Assembly (NCBI RefSeq): GCF_001583495.1
Contig: NZ_LQAQ01000019.1
Coordinates: 178,836 to 242,835, forward strand
Reading direction: 5' to 3'
Source: Flammeovirga sp. SJP92
Lineage (GTDB): Bacteria; Bacteroidota; Bacteroidia; Cytophagales; Flammeovirgaceae
Length of the DNA stretch: 64,000 nucleotides
Position 1 is the stretch's first letter, and each line of letters opens with the position of its first letter. Shown piece by piece: positions 30,601 to 37,954 of the stretch. The translations under genes were made by a program, and so were the position numbers. Under the pieces are notes generated by a model. It saw only the letters and a list, made by a program, of their open reading frames with translations. It made no database searches and was not told the origin of the DNA.

Positions 30601-30613
30601 TAAGTGGTTTCAT
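24602..30613 (-). CDS. Giant secreted protein: Asp-box/sortilin-type propeller, eight fibronectin-III domains, acidic linker, T9SS sorting domain
   Basis: 2003 residues with a signal peptide (1-30). Residues about 110-830 form a beta-propeller with repeated Asp-boxes (WRSIDGGTSW, YKSTDGGVSW, SRSVDGGVTW, QTKDGGVNW), as in VPS10/sortilin and BNR-type exo-enzymes. A beta-rich region follows to about 1110, then seven fibronectin-III-like domains (WEDxSDxExGFxVEYS pattern). Next is an extremely acidic Asp/Glu/Ser/Thr tract (about 1740-1825), an eighth such domain, and a type IX secretion sorting domain starting VYPNPSNG (about 1930) and ending in KSIIKR. Likely a cell-surface protein; a binding or glycan-related role is inference. 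Transcribed alone. Confidence 0.88.
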   Translation of the reverse strand: MKPLTTSAFFYQKLLFIIATLLCLNVPVLGQDIIEDITGEEPVYHKFKRLKDDPIARQQFEHLMLENPITHEIPANIFDQEKAFIQNIHFQNARLSNLSASNLNTPQWLKRGPFNVGGRTRALAIDQTNENIILAGGVAGGLWRSIDGGTSWTKVTEPTDRQSITCIAQDPRPHFSNVWYYGSGEVYGNSASGGGAVYRGNGIYKSTDGGVSWTSLSGTTFDPTISGGDFQYTSSIVIHNDGGIYVAHQGGISRSVDGGVTWNKVIDNEHSIYAELETDASGKLFATLSNHGYFMSEDGEQWTEITPSQVAAINLNRTVISSAPSNSDVVYFFAHTPGKGTGNHMLFKYTVSTGTWEDRTQNLPAYGGYVGDLSQGSYNQYIEVKPNDENVVFIGSTNLYRSTDGFSSTTNTTWIGGYAPANNVSQYKNHHPDNHAMVFLPSNPDIVITSHDGGVSKSINIMAKEVQWEFLNNGYYTTQAYAIAIDEGTAGDARILAGFQDNGKWYTDASAANADWEEEYAGGDGCYVAIVSGEHIRYTSTQYGKILRFKGDDPSRPLDYDGIQPRDATGQLFVHPYILDPNDEDVMYYPAKTKLWFNLSLSSINSGYTFNGTSKGWSTYSNVSTSGGITALAASTVPANIVIVGTGNGNIYRINNSRSKTSSVDFISSGKGLPNAYVSCIAVNPKDANHIVVVYSNYQTRSIFQTKDGGVNWTHVSGNLEENEDGSGAGPSIRWAEFHQPENGEEGLFVGTSVGLYYAPLSSIAEGTQWMQQGEEEIGDGVVTMIKTREDGLVVVATHSNGIYSSYYGVQSMPPLVKTTIEDRNYSLGEITEAIDLRDIFESQNQNELVFEVVTSDTSIIHTSISNDTLYIETNTSTGIAEVTLLAYDNTLSSKIQFRAKVDNIIPALHTQTNNTGSTYRSQYFLDFQKAVYLADDITVPEGKNWVISKIKAYGRSTGIEVPNVEVFIFEDDNGKPSNKEVYHSGHVAVSSYDDGAITHILPTPVALSSGRYWISVAAVMSYSKEGSWFWKGTGDLETKGETFYLIDPDNLFGRSYSDWTDPKEFSATDTNLSFDVFGSTTGNNAIDELTVLNASLLPDENIALDWDGIDNVSGYEIERAEHQEGPYEVVTKVSSDKINWVDKSPKALGETYYYKVKGFSAEGIASNSPIASATLKDIPNPIENLTVELQSTTRHLSVNWEDKSDTEDGFYVEYSLNPDKGFVPLAIVDRNTTSYDFTNNTLGSIRYYIRVTSFNGSGRSTPVTASIFTRLEAPRDVLYEEITPNSILFTWKDVSALETGFLIEYSTDLGKTFPHSFVTDVNQQSFLVDGLKKGFTYYFRISAVNGLFEGKLNSIYLLFVHTMSNSSKPNAVEEVNITALDNAIELVWKDNIENELGFEVLRRKTGESEFTLAASLEYNDSTFVDLDVEKGEVYEYVIKSYNSLGNSLSSPVSAQVPIAAPLITSLEKVNGGHQIQWEDLSDLEEHYVVYRQEKEEEFEMLAILDASVTSYTDAHFNLNTEYTYKVASERNGVYYDSECKSISTVPPAPVGLANFHIQNTTQHTVKLSWEDMHSDEHGYRIFRQSEDESTPQPIADVNAETRIFNDSLLSENTTYTYSIHAYIFDICGDTLELEATTLEREIESPVKPYQLTLNYDSLDNTVTITWNDSSEIIEGYEVYRKQKNAVASAILIASLPSNQLYVVDADFDKYQDYIYSIVGLNRKGSSDPAKIKYKGQEIPQPEEEEDPEEEDSSEDEEDTNEEDDTTDEDSSDEEEDPATDEEEGEDDDDTSEDDDTTDDGEEDPAKEDEDSEDEEDQSDQDSVIVKAPSQVVATMLDDYLRISWQDNSRNEEGFHICYYDSSSHKKVLIGTTDKNSNIFRDRRSFEDGKHTYYISAFTTSAVSEEIKFEYVHESSTILDAFIDQLDAKVYPNPSNGVFAVDLEDSWSNGVEVSVFSTSGRKVYQGTFNSNHIQLDISHLYSGQYIVQFAGNGKRIRKSIIKR

Positions 30614-30981
30614 GAGTGATAATAGGGTATTGCATTAGGTAGCAATCACTCTTAATAAAATTAGGTCTAAAGAGTGATAACATTAAAATAGATTGAAAGA
30701 GGTAGAGTAAAAGCATTTTTATCACTTCCTCTTCATCAGTTAAATAGAAATAGATTTATATACTTAAAATTAGGTTAAACGGGTAAATCATTAATTTCTC
30801 ATTAAATTAGGTTTATAGGAATATAGTAAATAAACCGCTCTGAAAGTAGCCTATTAACAGTTTTACTTGGTAAAACAATATAAAGACTTCATTTCTCCTA
30901 ACATTGACCAATTGCCAGGCCTGTGGTTTAATTTTTGAGAATTTCCCTACCACTTATCATTTTAAGTATAAAGGATTTTAT
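30614..30981. other. Intergenic region, no feature seen
   Basis: About 370 AT-rich bases between the giant cargo gene and the small hypothetical gene. It should contain the cargo gene's promoter, but no good -33/-7 pair could be identified. No repeat was found. Confidence 0.4.
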
Positions 30982-31365
30982 CTAACCGGAATAATCTAAA
31001 TTCTCCTCTTTATTATCCTTTTTCCTTTTCTTATAATGTAATTCTAACGGAATGGTAAGAATGTTTGAAACAACAACTGGAACGTCTGTTTCTAGCGTAG
31101 ATGGATATAAAGGTGTATATTTTTTTTGAAGATTTCTAATGCTGTCAACTGACGGAATCAATTCATTTTCAACATAATTGATACAAACTTTATATAATTT
31201 TTTAATTTTTTCTATCCATTGAACTTTTTCAACGAGAAATTTGTTTGTCTCGGTTAACGACAAATATACATTAGAATAATTTTTCATATCAGAGAGAGTT
31301 ATAATTTTTATTAATACTGTAAATCTCCCGGAAAACGACTCTATTTCAGATAGAAGATTACCCAT
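30982..31365 (-). CDS. Hypothetical protein
   Basis: 127 residues, mostly helical, with a short possible coiled coil at about 45-80 and a basic KKRKKDNK stretch near the C-terminus. No signal peptide, TM segment or known motif. It stands alone between AT-rich spacers. It could be a lineage-specific gene; translation is not proven. Confidence 0.45.
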   Translation of the reverse strand: MGNLLSEIESFSGRFTVLIKIITLSDMKNYSNVYLSLTETNKFLVEKVQWIEKIKKLYKVCINYVENELIPSVDSIRNLQKKYTPLYPSTLETDVPVVVSNILTIPLELHYKKRKKDNKEENLDYSG

Positions 31366-31544
31366 CGTTCAATTTTAGGTAAATTACTTACTACTACTTG
31401 GTTCAATGACTATTAAACAGTATTCCCAATCATTACATGAACACTTTATACAAACTCTCCTTTTTACTAAATAATTGTGTTTTAAGTACTAAGTCAAAAA
31501 TAAATCATAGTTAATTCTAATTTATTTTTTGAGCTTACAACGCT

Positions 31545-31583
31545 AAAAAACGTATTAATAGAACCACTATTAATACGTTTTTT
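31545..31583. terminator. Strong bidirectional hairpin terminator
   Basis: A perfect 17-bp stem (AAAAAACGTATTAATAG / CTATTAATACGTTTTTT) with a 5-base loop, A-run on one side and T-run on the other. It terminates the M28-like gene on the minus strand. Confidence 0.88.
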
Positions 31584-31648
31584 GAAGGAAGTAATCACAA
31601 AACAATAAATAGAATTAGTATTAGTATGAGATAATTTTGAATTTGTAC

Positions 31649-33193
31649 TTACCAATAATGTTCAGGGTAATGCTTATTCGGTACAAATAAATCTTTTTCT
31701 AAAGTATCCGAACGATTAGCCATTTCCCATATTAATTTCATCCCTAGTTTTGTTCTTTTATAAACTAAGTCAAAGTTAACTCTATCAACATCGTCTGTGG
31801 GGGCATATAAATCCTCTTGACAATAATCTGTTAGAACAGTAGTTGGTATATTTCTAAACACTAGTGCATTAGAAACTCGATTATTATCATAATAGGTACT
31901 GCTTGAAGTTTTGGTATAGATTTTCAGGTCCTTCTCATAGGTGTTCGCCGTTTCAAGAATGATCTTCTCATACATTGAAGAGTGCAGTTGTGTACCAAGC
32001 AAGTAACAATAGTTTTCATCTTCTACCTCTTTATGTTTTCTCCCTAATTGCTTAAAAGTAATATTGGCTACAATATTATCTATTGGTAAGCCAGAATACT
32101 CACAGAAGAAAAACTCACCTATTGAGAAGATCTCATTGACGGTAAAGTTTACAAAAAGTATAGATCTTCGAGGTGAATAACCTGCTTCTTTTGCTTTTTG
32201 AAAGGCCAATGCTAATTCCATTACTGCAGCGGTTGCTGTAGCGTTTGCATTTGCTCCATTGTAAATTACACCTTTTTGAACTCCAATTCCATCATAGTTA
32301 GCATTCACCAATATTATTTCATCTTTTAAATCAGTCCCCTCAATAAACCCTAGAATATGCTCATTTTCATATTCCAAAACTTCATATTTTGATTCTATAT
32401 GTATTTCGGTTTTTAGTTGCCTTTGTTCTTTCTTCTTAAGCATATTGTACCTACTAATCATTTCTTGTTGTTCCTCCGAAAATAAAGAAAGAATTGTATT
32501 CCAATTTACACCGACCCACTCAGAAGAAGCATCATCGCTCTTAGCAATCCATTTTTCATATTCCGATTTTCTTAAATAAGCAATTGGTAGTTGTTTACTA
32601 ATTGACCTAAAGTCTTTACGATTTAAATTGTGTTCATTGTCCTTGATTGAGAATAAAATTTTTGCATCTAGGTCTTCAATTTTCACTGTATTCATTTTAT
32701 CAAAAGGGTCATAATGATGAAATATGACTCCTTTATCTCTAGTATACCTTCTGTATAGATTCTTAAAATCAATTTTATCTACATACAAAATTTCTATATC
32801 TCCATTCAGATCAACACTGTTAAATGGAAATAAGTCAAAGTGATCCTTTGTCAAGATGGCATTCTGATTATACACTTTAAACTTTGTGTATTGAGGGACA
32901 AAAGTTGGAAATTGAAGGGTTCGTTCCTCATTATACTTTGGAATATTATTAAGATTATAAAAAGATTTGATATAGTCAGCTGCTAGTTTATGTCCTCCTT
33001 CCAGCATATTACGACCTTTCATTTCATCACTTGCCAATACTTTGGTATGCTCCTCTAAAGCATCTTTTGATAAATAACTTACTACACTATTCATTTCTGA
33101 AGCAGTTGTAGATAAAGTAACATTTTGAGCAAATAAAAAGCAGGGGCTGAATAGAGCCAATAGGCTAGTAATGATATTTATTTTGCAATTCAT
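31649..33193 (-). CDS. M28-family peptidase homologue with degenerate metal site (probable pseudoenzyme)
   Basis: 514 residues with signal peptide MNCKINIITSLLALFSPCFLFAQ. The C-terminal half follows the M28 aminopeptidase layout, but the usual zinc ligands look replaced. The family's 'AHYDH' is NANYDG, 'NGADDNASGTA' is NGANANATATA (about 312-322), the catalytic 'EE' is NE in FTVNEI, and the 'NIDMIGR' Asp is lost in NITFKQLGR. The 'DYHxPSDT' His region reads DLYAPTDD. It is therefore probably not a working metallopeptidase; a binding or regulatory role is inference. The N-terminal half (residues 25-270) is typical accessory sequence. Single gene. Confidence 0.75.
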   Translation of the reverse strand: MNCKINIITSLLALFSPCFLFAQNVTLSTTASEMNSVVSYLSKDALEEHTKVLASDEMKGRNMLEGGHKLAADYIKSFYNLNNIPKYNEERTLQFPTFVPQYTKFKVYNQNAILTKDHFDLFPFNSVDLNGDIEILYVDKIDFKNLYRRYTRDKGVIFHHYDPFDKMNTVKIEDLDAKILFSIKDNEHNLNRKDFRSISKQLPIAYLRKSEYEKWIAKSDDASSEWVGVNWNTILSLFSEEQQEMISRYNMLKKKEQRQLKTEIHIESKYEVLEYENEHILGFIEGTDLKDEIILVNANYDGIGVQKGVIYNGANANATATAAVMELALAFQKAKEAGYSPRRSILFVNFTVNEIFSIGEFFFCEYSGLPIDNIVANITFKQLGRKHKEVEDENYCYLLGTQLHSSMYEKIILETANTYEKDLKIYTKTSSSTYYDNNRVSNALVFRNIPTTVLTDYCQEDLYAPTDDVDRVNFDLVYKRTKLGMKLIWEMANRSDTLEKDLFVPNKHYPEHYW

Positions 33194-33549
33194 AAATAGT
33201 TTAACTTTAATTTATTTTGATTTTAACACGATGAAGAAGCTTATTATCTAATTATAGTTAGTCTGATTTAAGTTTTAATCATGCGTGTTTATATAGTTTA
33301 GTTCGAAAATAGGCTTAAAAATTATAAACCCCAAAAAAGTCATAACAACATTTTTGGGGTTTAAAAGCAGTTGATCAATGAAAATCAGAAGTTTTGGATT
33401 TTCTTTTTTAGCCTACTCTTCGTTAGAATATCATCACGTAGCTCTTCTATTATGACTTTATTAGACTAAAAAATAACTATCCAACTTATCCTAATTTTAA
33501 ATGTCCTACTGCTTAAATTAGAACTGAATTTACTCAGTCATGTTATTTC
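33194..33549. other. Intergenic region with terminator and a dispersed-repeat fragment
   Basis: It contains a terminator (33326-33362). At about 33408-33535 there is sequence resembling 41068-41235: both share CCTACTCTTCGTTAGA and an ATTAGA..TAAAAAATAAC segment followed by TCCTA. No gene. Confidence 0.5.
33326..33362. terminator. Terminator downstream of the thioredoxin lipoprotein gene
   Basis: A 12-bp perfect stem AAACCCCAAAAA / TTTTTGGGGTTT. It lies about 190 bases past the stop at 33550, so it may act on read-through. Confidence 0.65.
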
Positions 33550-34647
33550 TTATTTTCCTAGAAGCTCTTCAAGCTTTTTCTCTAAAGCATCACCTCTTAG
33601 GTTTTTAGCAATGATCTTTCCTTCTTGGTCCAATAGCAAAGTAAAAGGGATACCCTCCACTCCATATTGTCTTGCTACTTCACCATCAGCATCTAGTACC
33701 TGAGTCCATGAAATGTGATCTTGTGCAATAGCACCTTTCCAAGCTTCAGCATCTCTGTCGATAGATACACCGTACACTTCAAAACCTTTGTCCTTATATT
33801 TTGTATAAGCTTTCAAGACATTTGGATTTTCCATACGGCAAGGTCTACACCAAGACGCCCAAAAATCAATCATTACATATTTTCCTCTGAAAGATTCCAA
33901 AGCAATTGTCTTTCCTTCTGGGCTTGCTAATGCAATTGGCATTGCCTCTGAGCCTACCATTGTAGCTTTTAAAGCATTATAACTTTTTGCTACTTCCATC
34001 ACCAAACTGTCTTGAGGGAATTTTGCTTCTAGCTTTTCAATAGTTTCTGAGATTGCTTCAAAACTACCTTCTTTATCTTGAATAAAGTTTAGGGCTACCA
34101 AAGTCACATAGGCTCCGTCCATTTTCTTAAGCATTGCTTTGACAGCTTCCTTCTGGTCGTCTTGTAGTTTTTTGAACTTCTCTAAAACAGCTTCTTTATT
34201 TTCAGATGTTGCATATTCCTGTTGCAACTCACTTCCTTTTTCAGAGAAGGAATCATACATTTTTTTCAACTCATTCAATTGGTCATTTTCTTTAGAACCT
34301 GTAATCTTGAAGAATTCTCCGCTGTTTTCAACCTTCAAATCCATTGTTTCAAGTACAAGAAGCTCTTCCGCTTGATTACCAATATTTAAAGTATATAGAC
34401 CAATTTTTGGAACAGTATATTCTAATGTGAACGATCCTTTCGCATCCGTTGTTGTCTCTGCCACATTTTTCTTACCGCCAACACTTTGAATCGTGTATAA
34501 TATGATTTTTGTACCTTCAGCTTGATCGTTAAGAGTACCAGAAATTTTTACAGAAGCAGGATATGTTTTATCTCCTACACTAGACCCACCGCAACTTACC
34601 ATAATAAAAGCAAGGAGTAGGAAAAAAATGTTGTGTAATGTTTTCAC
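33550..34647 (-). CDS. TlpA-type thioredoxin lipoprotein with N-terminal DUF4369-like domain
   Basis: 365 residues with a lipobox MVSC (about 16-19). Residues 25-110 form a beta-rich domain of the DUF4369 kind (KISGTLNDQAEGTKIILYTIQ), followed by a helical linker, then a thioredoxin/AhpC-TSA fold from about 235. WASWCRPC puts the redox Cys pair at 267 and 270, and a cis-Pro sits in EGIPFTLL. In Bacteroidetes such periplasmic lipoproteins reduce or isomerise disulfides; the partner is unknown. Single gene. Confidence 0.9.
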   Translation of the reverse strand: MKTLHNIFFLLLAFIMVSCGGSSVGDKTYPASVKISGTLNDQAEGTKIILYTIQSVGGKKNVAETTTDAKGSFTLEYTVPKIGLYTLNIGNQAEELLVLETMDLKVENSGEFFKITGSKENDQLNELKKMYDSFSEKGSELQQEYATSENKEAVLEKFKKLQDDQKEAVKAMLKKMDGAYVTLVALNFIQDKEGSFEAISETIEKLEAKFPQDSLVMEVAKSYNALKATMVGSEAMPIALASPEGKTIALESFRGKYVMIDFWASWCRPCRMENPNVLKAYTKYKDKGFEVYGVSIDRDAEAWKGAIAQDHISWTQVLDADGEVARQYGVEGIPFTLLLDQEGKIIAKNLRGDALEKKLEELLGK

Positions 34648-34757
34648 TGTTATACGTTTACTTAATGCTATGTTCTCAATACAGCAGTAATATTGACTTA
34701 TTTCCTTCTAAAACCATAGCATAAGACTTTAAAAAGGTTAAAAAAATCAACGTTTTA

Positions 34758-34802
34758 CTGAGAAAGCACCTTATTAATTCATATAACAAGGTGCTTTCTA
34801 AT
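34758..34802 (-). terminator. Terminator of gatB
   Basis: A perfect 12-bp stem (AGAAAGCACCTT / AAGGTGCTTTCT) with a 15-base loop, 20 bases past the gatB stop. Confidence 0.8.
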
Positions 34803-34821
34803 ATGCAATATACACAGATCT

Positions 34822-36279
34822 TTATTTTTCCAATGCTTCTCGGAGCAATTGATTTGTTTTTTGAGGGTCTGCTTTGCCTTTTGCCATTTTCATCACCTCT
34901 CCCATAAAGAGGCCTAAAAGGTTTTTCTTTCCTTTTTTATATGCCTTTGCTTTATCCGGGAATTTAGCAATTGCTTGCTCTACTAATGGCAATAAGAAGT
35001 CATCTCCACTGTCTTGAATAAGGTCTAACTCTTTAGCTACTTCTTCTGGCTTGCTTCCTTCACGTTCAGCTACTGCTTTCAATAATTGTTGCGTTGCGGC
35101 AGCATGACTTACTTTTTTGTCGTCTACCAATCCAATAATTGCTGCAACTTGAGCCGGTTGAACTGAAAGATCAGCATAAGATACACCGCTTTCGTTGACC
35201 ATTGATTTCAATGGACCGTTCATCCAATTTGCTGCTGATTTAAAGTTCTTTGTGGCACCGCATATAGCTTCAAAATAAGTTGCTGTTTCTCTAGTTTCCG
35301 TCAACTGATACGCATCTGCTTCTGAAAGCTTGAATTCTGAGATAAATTTCTCTACCAATTCATACGGCAAGCTTGGCATCTCTTGCTTGATTTTCTCCAC
35401 CCACTCTGGTTTTACAATCATAGGCGGTAAATCTGGGCAAGGGAAATATCTATAGTCATTTAATGTCTCTTTGGTTCTCATCCCGTAGGTTTTTCCCGTT
35501 TCAACATTAAACGTTCTTGTTTCAGAAATGATCTCCTCTCCTTTCTCAATCATGGCAATCTGACGCTGCATTTCATAATCGATGGCTCTTTGGATATTAC
35601 GCATAGAGTTCATGTTCTTAATCTCACATTTCTGCCCTAGCTTTGTATCGCCTTTCAAACGAACAGAAACGTTGGCATCACAACGTAATGAACCTTCTTC
35701 CATATTACCGTCAGATACTTCTAAGTAACGGACAATTTTACGGATTTCTCCTACAAATGCCGCCGCTGTAGCAGAATCATGAATACAAGGTTCTGTTACG
35801 ATCTCCATCAATGGCACTCCAGCTCTGTTCAAATCCACTAATGTATCAGGCGAACCTTCTAAGTGTGTTGACTTTCCGGCATCTTCTTCCATGTGAATAC
35901 GGTTTAGAATCACCGTACTTTTTTCACCTGCTTTAGTGACTACACCCACGTGTCCACCGATACATATAGGTGTTTTATCTTGAGTGGTTTGATATCCTTT
36001 TGGCAAATCTGGATAGAAATAATTTTTTCTATCGAAGAATTGATATTCTGAAATTTTACAGTGGCATGCCAATCCCATTTTTATAGAATACTCTACTACA
36101 GATTTATTCACTTTGGGTAATGTGCCCGGCAATGCTAGTGTAATTGTACTGACATTAACATTAGGATCTTGACCGTAGGTCGTCGGGTCTGAAGCAAAAA
36201 TTTTACTTTGAGTCTGTAATTGTGAATGAACCTCCAATCCTACTACAAGTTCATATTTATCCAAAATTGCTTTATCCAT
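34822..36279 (-). CDS. gatB: Aspartyl/glutamyl-tRNA amidotransferase subunit B
   Basis: 485 residues, the usual length. N-terminal VGLEVHSQLQTQSKIF, the signature FYPDLPKGYQTTQ at about 92-104, RCDANVSVR, and the C-terminal YqeY-like tail domain (about 340-485) are all present. GatB binds mischarged Glu-tRNA-Gln or Asp-tRNA-Asn and, with GatA and GatC, amidates it using ammonia from Gln. gatA and gatC are not in the window, consistent with dispersed gat genes in Bacteroidetes. Confidence 0.97.
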   Translation of the reverse strand: MDKAILDKYELVVGLEVHSQLQTQSKIFASDPTTYGQDPNVNVSTITLALPGTLPKVNKSVVEYSIKMGLACHCKISEYQFFDRKNYFYPDLPKGYQTTQDKTPICIGGHVGVVTKAGEKSTVILNRIHMEEDAGKSTHLEGSPDTLVDLNRAGVPLMEIVTEPCIHDSATAAAFVGEIRKIVRYLEVSDGNMEEGSLRCDANVSVRLKGDTKLGQKCEIKNMNSMRNIQRAIDYEMQRQIAMIEKGEEIISETRTFNVETGKTYGMRTKETLNDYRYFPCPDLPPMIVKPEWVEKIKQEMPSLPYELVEKFISEFKLSEADAYQLTETRETATYFEAICGATKNFKSAANWMNGPLKSMVNESGVSYADLSVQPAQVAAIIGLVDDKKVSHAAATQQLLKAVAEREGSKPEEVAKELDLIQDSGDDFLLPLVEQAIAKFPDKAKAYKKGKKNLLGLFMGEVMKMAKGKADPQKTNQLLREALEK

Positions 36280-36425
36280 ATGCTATGTATTTATTTCAAA
36301 GCGTTGGTAGTCAGTGTAGAGCAGTTGAAAAAAATAAAAAGGTTAATAAGTACCTGACTCATCTGCAGTTTAATGGCTACACCTTCAATTGTGCTTGATT
36401 GTTACTTTTAAAATTTCATAAACAA

Positions 36426-36457
36426 AAAAGTCATTCTTTTAAGAAAAAATGACTTTT
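36426..36457. terminator. Terminator downstream of the first rhomboid gene
   Basis: A 10-bp stem AAAAGTCATT / AATGACTTTT. It lies in the 308-base spacer between gatB and the rhomboid gene, which otherwise shows only AT-rich sequence. Confidence 0.65.
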
Positions 36458-36587
36458 AAGCTATTTCATTACAATATTAATAAAATAAAGGGAATTACAC
36501 TAAGTGGAATGATAAAATTATCGATCACATTTTATTTAAGTACCAAGACAAAATTATTTTTGGCTTTGTACCTACCATAAATCATCT

Positions 36588-37505
36588 TTAGTGTTTACGT
36601 TGACTTGCCTTGAATAGTATTTCTTTTTCTTCCTGCGTCAAGCCTTCGTACCCTCTTTCTGATATTTTATCCAAAATCTCATCTACACTATCTTGTGATG
36701 GTTGATTTGTGGTAGAAGTGGTCTGTGTCTTACTGGCTGTTTTCTTTTTTGATCTATGTACTACTTTCAATTTTCTATCTGATTTCGTCAGATTTGTAAA
36801 GAAATTAGTCATCGCATATAATGGCTTTCCAAGGTCTGTCCCTCTTTTCAGTAAAGAAACGTAAGAGAATCCCATCAAAGCACCGCCAAGGTGAGCAATT
36901 TCTCCGCCAGCATTACTGCCTGCCGACTGAATCAAAGACAAGAAAATATAAACAGCCGCTAAGTATTTGATTTTTACAGGACCAACAAACAAAAGATTTA
37001 TTCTGTAATCAGGGGCAATCGTTGCTGCTCCTACTACAATTGCATATACACAAGCTGATGCACCAATCAATCCACTTACCATTTCCATGTGTCCTTTATA
37101 ATAAGGTACCACATTGTACATCAATAAGTAAGCTAAACCGCCTGCAATACCACCTAGGAAATATAATGCAACTAACTTCTTGTCGCCTAAAAACTCAGTA
37201 AAGATGATTCCAAACCAATACATGATCAACATGTTGAAAAGGATATGGAAGAAATCACTCATGCTGTGCATAAAGAAGTAAGTGATAAGCGTCCACGGCT
37301 TCACTACTGCATCTAATATATAAGGAGGTAAGGCTACGTTGCTGAAGATATATTGATCATAAATACCATGTAAACCTGACAGTTTGAATACGAGCATCAA
37401 AAGACTCATACAAACATATACGACAACATTTACAATAATTAGTCGAAGTAGCCCACTTCCAGGTTTGTTCCATGTATACTTTAAATCGGAGATAAAGCCA
37501 TTCAT
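36588..37505 (-). CDS. Rhomboid-family intramembrane serine protease, GASA variant
   Basis: 305 residues with about six TM segments and a soluble C-terminal tail (about 240-305, Lys/Thr/Ser-rich). The TM2 His and Asn are seen in FMHSMSDFFHILFNM, the catalytic Ser in GLIGASACVYAI (GASA instead of the usual GxSG), and the catalytic His in EIAHLGGALMG. Rhomboids cleave membrane-helix substrates. The G-to-A change after the Ser is unusual but the Ser-His pair is kept, so activity is plausible. A second rhomboid gene lies 450 bases upstream. Confidence 0.87.
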   Translation of the reverse strand: MNGFISDLKYTWNKPGSGLLRLIIVNVVVYVCMSLLMLVFKLSGLHGIYDQYIFSNVALPPYILDAVVKPWTLITYFFMHSMSDFFHILFNMLIMYWFGIIFTEFLGDKKLVALYFLGGIAGGLAYLLMYNVVPYYKGHMEMVSGLIGASACVYAIVVGAATIAPDYRINLLFVGPVKIKYLAAVYIFLSLIQSAGSNAGGEIAHLGGALMGFSYVSLLKRGTDLGKPLYAMTNFFTNLTKSDRKLKVVHRSKKKTASKTQTTSTTNQPSQDSVDEILDKISERGYEGLTQEEKEILFKASQRKH

Positions 37506-37954
37506 AAGAAGTTATAATAAAGGTTTAATGGGTGATAATTAGAGAACCTACTTTAATCATAAAGGTTTAAGTATTAGGTATTTTAATTTACGGAAAATCC
37601 CTTACTTTTAAAAATGTTCCTTATTATTCATCCCTTTTTACATTTTTATATTAGATAGATGAAGTCCTTATTTAGAAGACGTCAATCTATGGTTATTTCA
37701 ATATTAAGACAACTACTTTGTCAACTAAATTTCCGGTAGTTATCAATTGATTTTTCTGCAAGCTTTAAAGGTGCTACTTCCAAGCTTCCTTCTTCTTCAT
37801 TTTTGTCTTGAAACAAAAACGAAGCAAAAAATTCAAGGCTTTGAAGTTAAAAGCAAGGTGGTTCTTGTGATGGTTCGCGAGGACGTTGCAATACAACGTC
37901 CCTGTATACGTCATTTTACAGACCACGATCAGATCTATTCACTCTTAACTCAAA
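37506..37954. repeat. Intergenic region with dispersed-repeat fragments
   Basis: 37786-37855 is an inverted, diverged copy of part of the 107-bp unit at 20.0-20.2 kb (CTTCTTCATTTTTGTCTTG, then ACGAAGCAAAAAATTCAAGG). 37881-37901 is a GGACGTTGCA / TACAACGTCC palindromic module of the family seen at 41.3, 56.6 and 58.6 kb. A single CTTAACTC heptamer remnant is at about 37943. No gene. Confidence 0.7.
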
